Part shown: positions 16,088 through 25,126 of the stretch, piece by piece | Numbering within the stretch: position 1 is the first letter of the stretch | Layout of the letters: the number at the start of each line of letters is the position of its first letter | NCBI GenBank assembly: GCA_947478805.1 | Contig: CANJXQ010000019.1 | Span: 1-41,344, forward strand | Source of the DNA: Betaproteobacteria bacterium | GTDB taxonomy: Bacteria > Pseudomonadota > Gammaproteobacteria > Burkholderiales > SG8-39 | Length of the DNA: 41,344 nucleotides | Direction of reading: 5' to 3' | The notes under the pieces: model-generated | The model's input: the letters and a program-made list of their open reading frames with translations, nothing else | Databases searched by the model: none | Told to the model about the DNA's origin: nothing | Made by a program: the position numbers and the translations under genes

Positions 16088-16552
16088 ATGACCCGACCCG
16101 CCGCCATCAAGCAGCCGATGATCTACCCGATTGCAGAACTCGACGCGGCGGTTGCCCTCGCCGGCGGCAAGACGCGCAGCCACTCGGCGCTACGCACCGA
16201 GCAGGGCATGCTGGCCTTCCACGCATCGCTGCCTGATGAAGGCGGCACTCCCGTGCACGGCGAGCACAACCATCCCTACGAGCAGATGCTGGTGATACTC
16301 ACAGGGGCGATGACCGTGCTGATCGAAGGCATCGAACACGATCTGCGGGCAGGGAATGCCATGGTCATTCCTGCCTATGCCTTCCATACAGCGTGGGTTA
16401 CCGGCACCGAACCCTGCACCCGCATCGAGATGTTCGCCCCGGTGCGCCACGACCTCATTGCGGCCGCGGCGCGCCAGACCGAGACGTTCACCAATACGGG
16501 TGCGGCGTGGGTGCGGCCGGGGGAAATGACCTGGGAAGACAAACCGGCGTAG
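16088..16552 (+). CDS. Single-domain cupin protein, paralogue of the one at 1967
   Basis: Cupin of 154 residues. Metal motif with His60, His62 and Glu65 (GEHNHPYEQ) and a second-motif histidine at about 100 (AYAFHTAW). An AAGGAG site supports the ATG. It matches the 1967-2425 protein along its whole length (shared R-E/T-QGML, EMFAPVR-D, and the closing W segment). It is co-directional with the VOC gene and converges on a Bug gene whose stop lies 50 bases away. Function unknown; it may bind or isomerise the ligand of the neighbouring pathway. Confidence 0.87.
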   Translation: MTRPAAIKQPMIYPIAELDAAVALAGGKTRSHSALRTEQGMLAFHASLPDEGGTPVHGEHNHPYEQMLVILTGAMTVLIEGIEHDLRAGNAMVIPAYAFHTAWVTGTEPCTRIEMFAPVRHDLIAAAARQTETFTNTGAAWVRPGEMTWEDKPA

Positions 16553-16563
16553 TCGATGCTGAT

Positions 16564-16607
16564 TGCCCCGCTGCTCTCGCTACTCTGCCCCGCTGCTCTC
16601 ACTACTC
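16564..16607 (-). repeat. 22-bp tandem duplication spanning the stop of the Bug gene at 16602
   Basis: The 22 bases at 16564-16585 are repeated at 16586-16607 with one change (G to A at position 16). The Bug stop codon (CTA on the plus strand, 16602-16604) lies in the second copy, and the first copy still contains the same stop triplet. It looks like a recent slippage event and has no effect on the protein. Confidence 0.7.
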
Positions 16608-17570
16608 CGGCTGAATGTTCGATACCTTTGCGATCTCCGCAAAAATGGCCGCTTCGTCCGAAAGTCGCTTGCTTGCAGCCTCGGTAGAACCGCCGCCTAT
16701 ATCCACATGGATATTCGCCAATTGCGCCCTGACTTCCTGCTGCTGCAAGGCTCGGGAGGCCGCAGCGTGCAGCTTCTCGATTGCGACCGCAGGCGTACCC
16801 AATCGCACGTTGAGTGAATAACCTACGCCCTGGATTCTCGGGTGCCCCAGTTCGGCCAGCGTTCGCACATCGGGCGACGCCGCACTGCGTCGCTCTCCCG
16901 TCACAGCCAGCGCGCGGAATCGGTCTCCCATCGGCAAGGCCGAACTGGGAGAGACTAGTCCCATCTGGATCTCGCCCGACACCAGTGCCTGGAAGTAAGC
17001 CGATGATTCCCGATAGGGCACGTGAACCACGTTGATCCCAAGCTCGCGCACCAGCACATCCATCCAGAAACGGACCGAGGCGTTTGAACTTCCATAATTC
17101 AATCTGCCTGGATTGGCGCGCGCGTACGCCACCATCTCTTCCAAGGATTTCCATGGGGCCTTCGCCGGCGAGCCGAAGATCAACCTGACTTCTGCAAGAC
17201 CGATGACCGGTGGAAGATCCTTCAATGCATCAAAACGAAGGTCCTTCGTAATCAGCGGCAGAATGGCCAGGCCCGAAACCGCCGCGATAATGCCGGTGTA
17301 TCCGTCGGCCGGGACCTGCCTCGCGACATGCTCATACCCGAGCAACGACGCCGCGCCCGGCTTGTTCTCGATGATAATCGGTTGACCGAGGGACTGCGAC
17401 ATTCCAGGCGCGATGCTGCGCGCAATAATGTCGGCCCCCGCCCCGGGGGCGACCGGCACTACGATCCTGACCGGCCTCGCCGGATAGCCTTGTGCCGCAA
17501 CACTGCCTGCGAGTGCAAGGCATGCCAGTCCGGCAATGAATGCAAAGAAACGGCACCAAATATTGTTCAT
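16602..17570 (-). CDS. Bug/TctC family periplasmic substrate-binding protein
   Basis: Bug receptor of 322 residues. Signal peptide with core FFAFIAGLACLALAGSVAA, cleaved before QGYPARPVRIVVP. Hallmarks: IIENKPGAASLLG, ADGYTGI, DLRFDALKDLPPVIGLAE and RANPGRLNYGSSN. It groups with the 4916, 7421 and 37236 Bug proteins. It lies 19 bases downstream of another, less similar Bug gene (17590), so two different receptors are co-transcribed. The ligand is unknown. Confidence 0.92.
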   Translation of the reverse strand: MNNIWCRFFAFIAGLACLALAGSVAAQGYPARPVRIVVPVAPGAGADIIARSIAPGMSQSLGQPIIIENKPGAASLLGYEHVARQVPADGYTGIIAAVSGLAILPLITKDLRFDALKDLPPVIGLAEVRLIFGSPAKAPWKSLEEMVAYARANPGRLNYGSSNASVRFWMDVLVRELGINVVHVPYRESSAYFQALVSGEIQMGLVSPSSALPMGDRFRALAVTGERRSAASPDVRTLAELGHPRIQGVGYSLNVRLGTPAVAIEKLHAAASRALQQQEVRAQLANIHVDIGGGSTEAASKRLSDEAAIFAEIAKVSNIQPE

Positions 17571-17589
17571 GGTCCAGCCCTGTTGGAAC

Positions 17590-18567
17590 TCACTCGCGCG
17601 GAATAGCCGCCCTCGTAACGATCTCGCGCCATTGCTTCACTTCATCCTCGATGCGCGTACGGAACGCGCCAGAGGGCATGCCGCCCGGGATGTAGCCGAG
17701 CGACTGCATTTTCTGCCGGAAGTCCGGCGCGTTGATGGTCTCCATGAACGCCGTCTCGATGCGATTGAAGATGTCGTTCGGCGTTCCGGCGGGCAGGAAC
17801 AGGCCATACCAGAACATGGCCTCGAACCCGGAGAAGCCCGCCTCAGCTGAAGTCGGCACATCCGGAACCAACGCCATGCGCTGTTCGGACGCCACAAAGA
17901 GAATCTTGATCTTGCCGGCTTGCGCGTGCGGGTTGAACAGCACGGGCGGGAGCATGGTGAGTTGCGTGTCGTTGGCCAGCACCGAGGCGAGCGCCTGCTG
18001 CCCGCCGCCGCGATACGGCACAGCCACGATGTCCACGCCGGCCTTCAGCTTGAAGAGCTCCATCGCCATGTGGGTGTGCGACCCAACCCCGGCGTGCGCA
18101 TAGTTCAGCTTGCCGGGGTTCGCCTTGGCGTAGGCAATCAATTCGCGCAGGTTGCCGGCCGGAAGCTGCGGGTTGATGGCCACCGACTGCACACCGAACA
18201 ATCCAACGGTGAGCGGCCGCAGGTCCTTCAGCGGATCGTAGGCCGGCTTCTGCTTGATGGCCTGGTCGATGGTGATGGCGTTGGACGTATAGAGGATGGT
18301 GTGTCCGTCAGGCGGCGCGTTCGCCACGCTGGTAATGCCCACCGCGCCGCCCGCCCCCTGCCGGCTCTCGATGATGATGGGCGACTTCAGTTTCTCCTGC
18401 AGCACGGGGATCATGATCCGTCCGGATACTTCGCCCGGCCCGCCCGGCGCGAAGGGAATCACCAGGGTGATAGGTTTGCCCGGCGTTTGCGCGAGAACGG
18501 CACTCGACAGCGACACAACGGCCGCAGCCGCCCCCAGCCCGATGACGCACTGCTTCAATATATTCAT
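17590..18567 (-). CDS. Bug/TctC family periplasmic substrate-binding protein, distinct subgroup
   Basis: Bug receptor of 325 residues. Signal peptide core GLGAAAAVVSLSSAVLA, cleaved before QTPGKPITLVIPFAPGG. It has IIESRQGAGGAVG, PDGHTILYTS, YDPLKDLRPLTVG, KANPGKLNYAHAGVGS and AVPYRGGGQQAL. The SRQGAGG and PFAPGGPGEV forms differ from the LRFD-KDLP subgroup. GGGG lies upstream of the ATG. First gene of a two-Bug transcript; divergent from the YajD-like gene. No transporter membrane genes nearby. Confidence 0.92.
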   Translation of the reverse strand: MNILKQCVIGLGAAAAVVSLSSAVLAQTPGKPITLVIPFAPGGPGEVSGRIMIPVLQEKLKSPIIIESRQGAGGAVGITSVANAPPDGHTILYTSNAITIDQAIKQKPAYDPLKDLRPLTVGLFGVQSVAINPQLPAGNLRELIAYAKANPGKLNYAHAGVGSHTHMAMELFKLKAGVDIVAVPYRGGGQQALASVLANDTQLTMLPPVLFNPHAQAGKIKILFVASEQRMALVPDVPTSAEAGFSGFEAMFWYGLFLPAGTPNDIFNRIETAFMETINAPDFRQKMQSLGYIPGGMPSGAFRTRIEDEVKQWREIVTRAAIPRE

Positions 18568-18689
18568 GGCCCCAGCCCCCCGAATGGAATGGCCCCACTA
18601 CATCAAAGCAGGCAGGGTGTGTCAACATGTCATTTGGCAATCCGAACAACGTCGCATCGCCAGCCCCACCAACCCACGAGAAACAGGCC

Positions 18690-18995
18690 ATGGCCACCGA
18701 CCCCTACCGCGACCGCGCCCTCAAGCTCTTCCCGTGGATCTGCGCCAAATGCGCGCGCGAGTTCACCTACTCGCGCCTCAAGGAGCTGACCGTCCACCAC
18801 AAGGACGGCAACCACGACAACAACCCCCAGGACGGCAGCAACTGGGAGCTCCTGTGCATCTACTGCCACGACAACGAACATTCGCGCCTGCTGGATTCAC
18901 AAGCAGGCGGTGGCGGGGACAAGAAGGCCGAGCCGGGAAAGTTCAATCCGTTCGCAGATCTGGCGGAGCGCATGAAGCGAAAGAACTCGCGCTAG
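18690..18995 (+). CDS. yajD: YajD-like HNH nuclease family protein
   Basis: About 101 residues from the chosen ATG. The frame is open from 18627, but the extra residues are not YajD-like. Conserved pattern: YRDRALKLFPWICAKCAREF, then LTVHHKDGNHDNNP, then DGSNWELLCIYCHDNEHS, with CxxC pairs (Cys18/21, Cys56/59) and the HNH residues His36/37, Asn51 and His60. The tail KFNPFADLAERM also matches YajD of E. coli. The role of YajD is unknown; the fold suggests nucleic acid cleavage or binding. It stands alone between a Bug gene and a toxin-antitoxin pair. Confidence 0.88.
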   Translation: MATDPYRDRALKLFPWICAKCAREFTYSRLKELTVHHKDGNHDNNPQDGSNWELLCIYCHDNEHSRLLDSQAGGGGDKKAEPGKFNPFADLAERMKRKNSR

Positions 18996-19182
18996 CGCAA
19001 TTACGGGGCAGGGAGCGTACTTGCCGCAGATTGACACTCCTCCACGCAGGCTTCTCCACTAAAGCGGTAGGGTGCCGTGGACAGACTTCGGTGCGGTGGG
19101 CCGTCCAACAGCAAAAAAGAAGTTTTTTCCCCTCAGACATCGTGCCTGATCACAAGGCCACTTCACCACATTCGCCCAAGCG

Positions 19183-19209
19183 TATAATGCATTGCATTTA
19201 CGATGCATT
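19183..19209 (+). promoter_or_regulatory. Promoter/operator of the RHH-ParE toxin-antitoxin pair
   Basis: TATAAT at 19183-19188 is a consensus -10. It overlaps an inverted repeat AATGCAT (19186-19192) and ATGCATT (19203-19209). This is the layout expected for autorepression by the antitoxin. The -35 is poor. Confidence 0.55.
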
Positions 19210-19228
19210 GACCAATGGGGGGCCTCGT

Positions 19229-19498
19229 ATGAAAACATCCTCGATCCCGCCGCTTCGGGTTTCGCCGGCACTGCGCAAGAAGGCGGAATCCCTTCTCGAA
19301 GAGGGCGAAACCCTGTCTGCCTTCCTGCTCGACGCGGTGACCCGGAACATCGAATACCGCGAAGCGCGACAAAGTTTCATAGAAAGGGGACTTGCAAGCG
19401 CCTCGACGGCGCGCAAGACCGGGAACTATGTGTCCGCTGACAAGGTGATCGGCAAGCTGGAAGGAATGCTCGTCAAGGCAAAAAAGCGCGCGTCCTGA
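19229..19498 (+). CDS. Antitoxin of a type II toxin-antitoxin pair (YlcI/YnfO or RHH-like)
   Basis: About 89 residues starting MKTSSIPPLRV. A beta strand then two helices (SPALRKKAESLLEEGETLSAFLLDAVTRNI) match a ribbon-helix-helix DNA-binding start. The C-terminal basic part would hold the toxin. The ATG at 19229 is preferred over the upstream in-frame ATG at 19198, which lies within the operator dyad. It ends three bases before the toxin start. A role as repressor of its own operon is inferred from the dyad upstream. Confidence 0.78.
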   Translation: MKTSSIPPLRVSPALRKKAESLLEEGETLSAFLLDAVTRNIEYREARQSFIERGLASASTARKTGNYVSADKVIGKLEGMLVKAKKRAS

Positions 19499-19501
19499 TT
19501 C

Positions 19502-19804
19502 ATGTCGCGCTTCACTGTTCGCCTCACCCCAGGAGCAGAGGACGATCTCCTGCGGCTTTACGAATTCCTCCTGAAGAAGGACATCGCAGCAGCCGAACAC
19601 GCTCTGGACGCAATCAAAGCAAGTTTCGAACTGCTGCGAATATCCCCCTATTCCTGCAGGAAGGCGTCCACCGGAAAGCCCTTCCTCAGAGAGCTGGTAA
19701 TTTCATTCGGCGGCGCGGGTTACGTCGCATTGTTCGAAATCGAACTGGAAAACACCGTTACCATCCTTGCCGTGCGGCACCAGCGCGAAGACGACTTCCA
19801 CTGA
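19502..19804 (+). CDS. ParE/RelE superfamily toxin
   Basis: Toxin of 100 residues. The N-terminal strand (FTVRLTPGAEDDLLRLYEFLL) and the C-terminal TILAVRHQREDDF match ParE/RelE proteins. ParE toxins poison gyrase, RelE toxins cleave mRNA; the sequence alone does not decide, but the RHQRE-D-tail is common in ParE. It is directly coupled to the antitoxin gene. The DNA downstream shows fragments of other genes, consistent with a mobile or eroding island. Confidence 0.86.
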   Translation: MSRFTVRLTPGAEDDLLRLYEFLLKKDIAAAEHALDAIKASFELLRISPYSCRKASTGKPFLRELVISFGGAGYVALFEIELENTVTILAVRHQREDDFH

Positions 19805-19912
19805 AGCGACGTCCAATGGACATCATGCAGACGCTTCTCGCCGAGGCCCTCCGCCCGGCCACGACAGCGACGGTAAGTCTTTTTCCTGCCACATCGCGAA
19901 GACGATTCCACG

Positions 19913-20137
19913 TCACACCTTCAGACGCCGCAGCACTTTATTGGCATCGTCTACATCGAAGTGTCCAGGGTCGAAATCATCGCCCAGCCGCTCGCGCATT
20001 TCGTCGTGTTCCTCATGCCGCTTGTCCGCAAGACTTTCCAGCATTGAAAGGTAACCGGGAACCCCGCCGCAATCATCCGGCGGGCAGGCATTTTCACCCG
20101 CCACACAGACTGCTTTGCATTTGGCCCGCCTGATCCC
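19913..20137 (-). pseudogene. C-terminal fragment of a plasmid pRiA4b ORF-3-like protein
   Basis: The minus-strand frame encodes about 74 residues ending VLRRLKV. It contains GENACPPDDCGGVPGY and the MLESLADKRHEEHDEM and DFDPGHFDVDDAN segments, which are the C-terminal end of pRiA4b ORF-3-family proteins. A stop lies just upstream (about 20138-20140) and the rest of the protein is missing, so this is a truncated remnant. The family has no known biochemical function. Its position between a toxin gene and ygiQ suggests an old insertion. Confidence 0.6.
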
Positions 20138-20198
20138 TTCTTAAGAGCCTAAAATTGTGCCTTCTCCCCCACTTCCGCGGGAGCAAGCCGCAATCACG

Positions 20199-22583
20199 AT
20201 GAACGCCCCCACCGACGTCTCCTTCTTCCCGCGCCCCGCCAAGCCGCTCACCAGCTACCGCAAGTACTGGGCGGCGCGGTTCGGCACGGCGCCGTTCCTG
20301 CCGATGAGCCGGGCGGAGATGGATGTGCTCGGCTGGGATTCCTGCGACATCATCATCGTCACGGGCGATGCCTACGTGGATCATCCCAGCTTCGGCATGG
20401 CGGTGATCGGGCGGGTGCTGGAGGCGCAAGGCTTTCGCGTGGGCATCATCGCGCAGCCCGACTGGCAGAGCGCCGACGCGTTCCGCGCGCTGGGCCGGCC
20501 GAACCTGTTCTTCGGCGTGACCGCCGGCAACATGGATTCGATGATCAACCGCTACACCGCCGACCGCAAGATCCGCTCGGATGACGCCTACACGCCAGGC
20601 GACGTGGCGGGCAAACGCCCGGACCGCGCCGCCATCGTGTATTCGCAGCGCTGCCGCGAAGCGTACAAGGACGTGCCCATCATTCTCGGCGGCATCGAGG
20701 GGTCTCTACGGCGCATCGCGCACTACGATTACTGGTCTGACAAGGTGCGCCGCTCCATCGTGGTCGATGCCAAGTGCGACCTCTTGCTCTACGGCAACGC
20801 CGAGCGCGCCATCGTGGAGATCGCGCACCGGCTCGCCGCGAAGGAACCCGTGGCGCAGATGACCGACATCCGCGGCACCTGCTTCGTTCAGCACCAGACC
20901 CCCGAGGGCTGGTTCGAAATCGATTCGACCAGCGTGGACGAGCCCGGGCGCGTGGACGCGCACATCAGCCCGTACCAGATGATTTCGGACACGGCAAAAC
21001 AACAGGGTGCGGCCTGCGTGGCGGAGGATGCGGCCACATCTACCCTGGACGCCAAGGCAAAACCGCTGACCTTCACGCCGAACCCCAACCTCGTCTCGCG
21101 CGCCCCGCAAAAACCCAAGCTGCCGCCGCGCGACCACAGCGTGATCCGCCTGCCCTCCTACGAGCAGGTGAAGGCCGACCCGGTTGCTTACGCGCACGCC
21201 AACCGCGTGCTGCACCTGGAAACCAACCCCGGCAACGCGCGCGCGCTGGTACAGGCGCATGGGGAGGGAAATACGGCGCGCGACGTGTGGATCAACCCGC
21301 CGCCCGTCCCGCTCACCACCGCCGAGATGGACTATGTGTTCGACCTGCCTTACGCGCGCTCGCCGCATCCGGCCTACGCCGACAAGCAGGGCAGCCACGA
21401 CGGCGCGACCAAGATCCCCGCCTGGGAGATGATCCGCTTCTCGGTGAACATCATGCGCGGCTGCTTCGGCGGCTGCACCTTCTGCTCCATCACCGAGCAC
21501 GAAGGCCGCATCATCCAGAGCCGCTCCGAGGACTCGGTGATCAGGGAACTCGAGACCATCCGCGACTCGGTGAAGGGCTTCACCGGCGTGATCTCCGACC
21601 TCGGCGGCCCCACCGCCAACATGTACCGCATCGGCTGCAAGACGCCGGAAATCGAGTCTGCGTGCAGGAAGCCCTCCTGCGTGTTCCCCGGCATCTGCCA
21701 GAACCTGAACACCAGCCACGCGGCGCTGATCCACCTGTATCGCCGCGCGCGCGCCCTGCCCGGCATCAAGAAGGTGCTGATCGGCTCGGGACTACGGTAC
21801 GACCTCGCCATCGAGTCGCCGGAATACGTCAAGGAACTGGTCACCCATCACGTGGGCGGTTACCTGAAGATCGCCCCGGAGCACACCGAGTCCGGACCGC
21901 TGTCCAAGATGATGAAACCGGGCGTAGGCACCTACGACACGTTCAAGAAGCTGTTCGACCAGTATTCGATGGAGGCGGGCAAGAAGCAGTTCCTCGTGCC
22001 CTACTTCATCGCCGCGCACCCGGGCACCAGCGACGAGGACATGCTCCACCTCGCCGTGTGGCTGAAGGAGAACGGCTTTCGCGCCGACCAGGTGCAGACC
22101 TTCTACCCGTCGCCAATGGCCACGGCCACGGCGATGTTCCACTCGGGACGCAATCCCCTGCGAAAAGTCACGAGGGACAGCGAGCGCGTGGACATCGTGC
22201 GCGGCGAGAACCGCCGCCGCCTGCACAAGGCCTTCTTGAGATACCACGATCCCGCCAACTGGCCGCTGCTACGCGAGGCGATTAAGAAAATGGGCCGCTC
22301 GGACCTGATCGGGAACGGCAAGCACCACCTGGTGCCGTACTGGCAACCGATGACGGAGAGCTACGCCGCGCCGCGGAGAAAGAATTCGACGGCCGCAATG
22401 CCAGCCCCTGCCATTGGCACGGGGAATGCCAGGGGCAAGGCAACAGGGAAGGTCGCCCCGGTGCGCGCGGGACGCTTGCTCACGCAACACACCGGACTTC
22501 CGCCGCGATCGGACGGAAAACGTCCAGCCAGCGGGCGGCGAGGCACGAAGCCGTCGGCAAAGCCCCCAGGAAAACGGGGCTGA
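20199..22583 (+). CDS. ygiQ: YgiQ family radical SAM protein
   Basis: Large protein of about 794 residues from the ATG at 20199; the frame opens earlier, but that N-terminus is not conserved. N-terminal B12-binding-like region ([33 protein letters not shown], split here by conserved loops), then the radical SAM cluster motif CFGGCTFC with Cys422, Cys426 and Cys429. It continues with the family-typical [11 protein letters not shown] and [19 protein letters not shown]. The last 70 residues are basic, low-complexity and probably disordered. The family's reaction is not established. The gene stands alone, converging with an MFS gene. Confidence 0.94.
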   Translation: MNAPTDVSFFPRPAKPLTSYRKYWAARFGTAPFLPMSRAEMDVLGWDSCDIIIVTGDAYVDHPSFGMAVIGRVLEAQGFRVGIIAQPDWQSADAFRALGRPNLFFGVTAGNMDSMINRYTADRKIRSDDAYTPGDVAGKRPDRAAIVYSQRCREAYKDVPIILGGIEGSLRRIAHYDYWSDKVRRSIVVDAKCDLLLYGNAERAIVEIAHRLAAKEPVAQMTDIRGTCFVQHQTPEGWFEIDSTSVDEPGRVDAHISPYQMISDTAKQQGAACVAEDAATSTLDAKAKPLTFTPNPNLVSRAPQKPKLPPRDHSVIRLPSYEQVKADPVAYAHANRVLHLETNPGNARALVQAHGEGNTARDVWINPPPVPLTTAEMDYVFDLPYARSPHPAYADKQGSHDGATKIPAWEMIRFSVNIMRGCFGGCTFCSITEHEGRIIQSRSEDSVIRELETIRDSVKGFTGVISDLGGPTANMYRIGCKTPEIESACRKPSCVFPGICQNLNTSHAALIHLYRRARALPGIKKVLIGSGLRYDLAIESPEYVKELVTHHVGGYLKIAPEHTESGPLSKMMKPGVGTYDTFKKLFDQYSMEAGKKQFLVPYFIAAHPGTSDEDMLHLAVWLKENGFRADQVQTFYPSPMATATAMFHSGRNPLRKVTRDSERVDIVRGENRRRLHKAFLRYHDPANWPLLREAIKKMGRSDLIGNGKHHLVPYWQPMTESYAAPRRKNSTAAMPAPAIGTGNARGKATGKVAPVRAGRLLTQHTGLPPRSDGKRPASGRRGTKPSAKPPGKRG

Positions 22584-22688
22584 TTCGGGCACCGAGTGGG
22601 GCACTGAGGCACGGTCTCGCCGGTCTCACACAACATCCACTTTCCAACTCGCAAATGGCTCGTATGCGGCTCGCGCGCGCGATGCCGT

Positions 22689-23966
22689 TCAACGCGTGAC
22701 GTGAATGCCCCTTGCCACAAGACCTCTCCCCACGACGCTGCACATCCACGCAACGGGGATGATCGCCAGGGCGCACGCGAAGAAGATGACCGAGTAGTGC
22801 CGGGTGTAGAGCACCAGCAGCGCGCCGACGGGCGGCCCGAGCAGATTGCCCATGAAGCCATAGAAATTGACCGCGCCGGTCATGGCGCCTTCAGCGCCGC
22901 GGGGTGAGTAGCGCACCACGCCACCGGAATACACGCTATTCCAGCCGGTGAGCGTGGCCCCCATCAGGATCACCGTCAGTGTGACAAGCCATGCCGGCCA
23001 TGCCGGCGCGAACGATCCTGCGACCACGCACAGGGCGGCCGATGCCGTTCCCAGCCAGGCCAGCAATTGCAACGGCTCTCGCAACCGGTCGGCAGTCCAG
23101 CCCCAGAACAGCCGACTGGCCATCGCAGCGCCCTGACAAAGTGCAAACACGCCGCCCGCCGCAGCGAGACCAAACCCCAGTTCGAGGTGCAGGTAGCTGA
23201 CCATGAACACCAGCAGCGACGTCTGCGCGAAGGTGTAGGCAAACCCGCAAATGGTCAGCGCACGCAACGCGGGGTGGACCCACAACGCTCGCATCAGCGC
23301 CGGCATGCTGGCAGCCGAACCGCCAGCACGCGGCTGGTGCGTGCCCTCGATCAGCGGCCGTAGCGGCCGCTCGGCCAGCAACGACAAACCAAGCAACGCG
23401 GCCAGCAACGCGCACAAGGCCCGCCAGTCGAACAGGAGCAACAAGGCGGGCGCGAGGAGCCCCGTCAGTGCAGCCCCGATCGGCATACCGGATTGCCGCA
23501 CCGACAACACCACCGAAATGCGATGCGCCGGGGTCACGCGCGCGAGCATGTACGCGGCCGAGGAAATCGACGTTGTCTGGCAGAAACCCAGGGTCAGGGC
23601 AAACAGCAGCACGAGATACACATTGCCCGACGCCGCCAGCAGCAAGGCTGTCGCAAGCAACAAGACCGAGAGTTGATTCAACCGGAACGCCCCCACGCGG
23701 TGAATGAGCCCGCCGGAGAACGGACTGCTCAGCATCGACGTCACCCCGGCCAGCAGCATGAGGAATCCGACCGACTCCGGCCCCACGCCCAGCTGCGGCG
23801 CAACCACGGGTGCCATGATCGTCGGCAGCGTGATGGCCATCGACACCAGCGTCTGGACCAATGTGGTGATCGTCAGGACCAGCGGCAGCCGCTGCGATTG
23901 CAGTCCGGCGCCTTCGCTACTCACCGCCGCACCGCCCTGCCCGCTCCTTGCGTGATCGGCAGTCAC
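22689..23966 (-). CDS. MFS transporter
   Basis: About 425 residues with 12 likely membrane segments and a central hydrophilic loop near ERPLRPLIEGTHQPRAGG. The SVRQSGMPIGAAL and RLFWGWTADRL (loop 2-3 or 8-9 type) motifs are MFS-typical, close to the CynX/NimT-like branch. The start is uncertain: GTG at 23966 has no good ribosome site, and an in-frame GTG at residue 15 is an alternative. The substrate is unknown. It stands alone on the minus strand. Confidence 0.88.
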   Translation of the reverse strand: MTADHARSGQGGAAVSSEGAGLQSQRLPLVLTITTLVQTLVSMAITLPTIMAPVVAPQLGVGPESVGFLMLLAGVTSMLSSPFSGGLIHRVGAFRLNQLSVLLLATALLLAASGNVYLVLLFALTLGFCQTTSISSAAYMLARVTPAHRISVVLSVRQSGMPIGAALTGLLAPALLLLFDWRALCALLAALLGLSLLAERPLRPLIEGTHQPRAGGSAASMPALMRALWVHPALRALTICGFAYTFAQTSLLVFMVSYLHLELGFGLAAAGGVFALCQGAAMASRLFWGWTADRLREPLQLLAWLGTASAALCVVAGSFAPAWPAWLVTLTVILMGATLTGWNSVYSGGVVRYSPRGAEGAMTGAVNFYGFMGNLLGPPVGALLVLYTRHYSVIFFACALAIIPVAWMCSVVGRGLVARGIHVTR

Positions 23967-24182
23967 CGGCGGCCGTGGGCGTGACGCGGCATGATGCCCG
24001 GGCCGATTTCAGCGCTGGCACGGCGGTAGTAGGGCAGGGAAAACGGGGCATTCGCCGGAGACATTCACTCTGGGGGAGTCCCGATTGTAGCGACGCGTTC
24101 ATGAATCCGGGAATTTGTCCGCGGAATCGGCCAGGACGCAACAGAAACCCTGAGGCATTCGCCCTTCATGTGACAAATGCCC

Positions 24183-24315
24183 TGTGACGAGCACGTGCCC
24201 GGGGCCCTGTCACACGGTTGTCAGACTTCACGTGCAGTATCGGCACTGCGTTCAGGAACCCCCTCCTCTCCTGGAACGCCCGCCCCGGCGCAGCGATGTG
24301 CCGGGGTTTTCTTTT
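24183..24315 (+). ncRNA. Candidate structured RNA (small RNA or attenuated leader)
   Basis: Three stem-loops in a row on the plus strand. Arms TGTGAC (24183-24188) and GTCACA (24209-24214) form the first. GCGTTCAGGA (from 24248) pairs with TCCTGGAACGC (to 24279) with one bulge. The third is a GC-rich terminator hairpin with a T-run. It could be a small RNA, or a leader that attenuates the gene at 24446. No convincing promoter was found. Confidence 0.35.
24283..24315 (+). terminator. Rho-independent terminator
   Basis: CCCCGGC (24283-24289) pairs with GCCGGGG (24300-24306), extended inward by a G-T and two more pairs. TTTTCTTTT follows directly. It has no plus-strand gene upstream, which is why an RNA or leader is suspected. 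Confidence 0.75.
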
Positions 24316-24445
24316 GGAACCGCAGCATATCCTCCCGCGCACCACCGGCTGGCGCAGTCACTGCCTGGCCGTCATCAAGTCATCATGGCAGTAGCGTATG
24401 TTTGCCCAAACCGATTGCGATCCACTTCGATCAGGAGCATGCAGC

Positions 24446-24781
24446 ATGGATAACCAGACCATCGAAGAACTGGCTCAATTTTGCGCCGACCAGTATTACC
24501 GCTTCGACGCGGAGCAGTGGCTCGAAAAAACCGCGACGTATCGGTGCATTCCCATCGCACTGGCGAAATACCTGTCCGGTACCAGCTGGTATGGGCATTC
24601 CGAGCAGCTCGACAGCATTTCGACGATCGCACGAGTGAATATGACTGGCGAAGCGGACACAGGCAGTTCAGACGCCCGGGAAGCGATCGATATCGCAAGA
24701 TTTTCGGGAATCATCCGCTTCAGGATCGCCAAAATGCGATCGCAAGGGGCAAAAAGCGATCTGCAACCCAACGCGCACTGA
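24446..24781 (+). CDS. Hypothetical protein, 111 residues
   Basis: Not recognised. Starts MDNQTIEELAQFCADQYYRF with a clear CAGGAGC site upstream, so the frame is probably real. It has no signal peptide or membrane segment; the N-terminal half is probably helical and aromatic-rich (QYYRFDAEQW, TSWYGHSEQ), and the C-terminus is basic. The gene lies downstream of the hairpin region and may be controlled by it. No function is proposed. Confidence 0.55.
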   Translation: MDNQTIEELAQFCADQYYRFDAEQWLEKTATYRCIPIALAKYLSGTSWYGHSEQLDSISTIARVNMTGEADTGSSDAREAIDIARFSGIIRFRIAKMRSQGAKSDLQPNAH

Positions 24782-24880
24782 TGCGATCAGCGCGTCTGGC
24801 TGCCTCGCGGCACAGGCAAATCGGCCTCAACTGACAGCAGGCGCCCGCCACAGGACAATGCGCTGCTGCAAATGCCGCGC

Positions 24881-25126
24881 CTAAAGCCCTGAGCGCTCGA
24901 GCGCCTTTTGTGCAATCTTGATGATGCGAGCGTTGGCCGTCTCGCGCTTCTTGCGCCCGGCGTATTTAGGCATGGCTTCGGCCTTTTTCAGGATTCTCTT
25001 GCACGCGGCGGCAAGGTGCTTCGCACCGGAGACCACCTTCGGGTTCTTGCGGATAGCCTGGAGATCCTGACGCGTAAGAATCTTGAGCACATCGCGCTGC
25101 GCTTTCGTCAGTATGTTGGCGTGCAT
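24881..25126 (-). CDS. Small basic hypothetical protein, 81 residues
   Basis: Not recognised. MHANILTKAQRDVLKILTRQDLQAIRKNPKVVSG is followed by a Lys/Arg/Ala-rich helical tail (ACKRILKKAEAMPKYAGRKKR). A GGGGAGAG site precedes the ATG at 25126. The charge suggests nucleic acid binding, but no known motif is seen. It is solitary, with a 600-base gap upstream. Confidence 0.55.
   Translation of the reverse strand: MHANILTKAQRDVLKILTRQDLQAIRKNPKVVSGAKHLAAACKRILKKAEAMPKYAGRKKRETANARIIKIAQKALERSGL

Larger units (their letters stand above)
23967..24445. other. Long intergenic region with hairpins, no gene
   Basis: About 480 bases between the divergent MFS gene and a small unknown gene. Frames exist but lack ribosome sites and recognisable sequence. 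The right half holds three strong hairpins, the last being a terminator (separate entries). Confidence 0.5.

Noticed and set aside
20774-22285. Plus-strand frame of 503 residues in a second frame of ygiQ
   Set aside because: Overlaps the radical SAM gene, whose cysteine motif is in the other frame; Arg/Ala-rich shadow.
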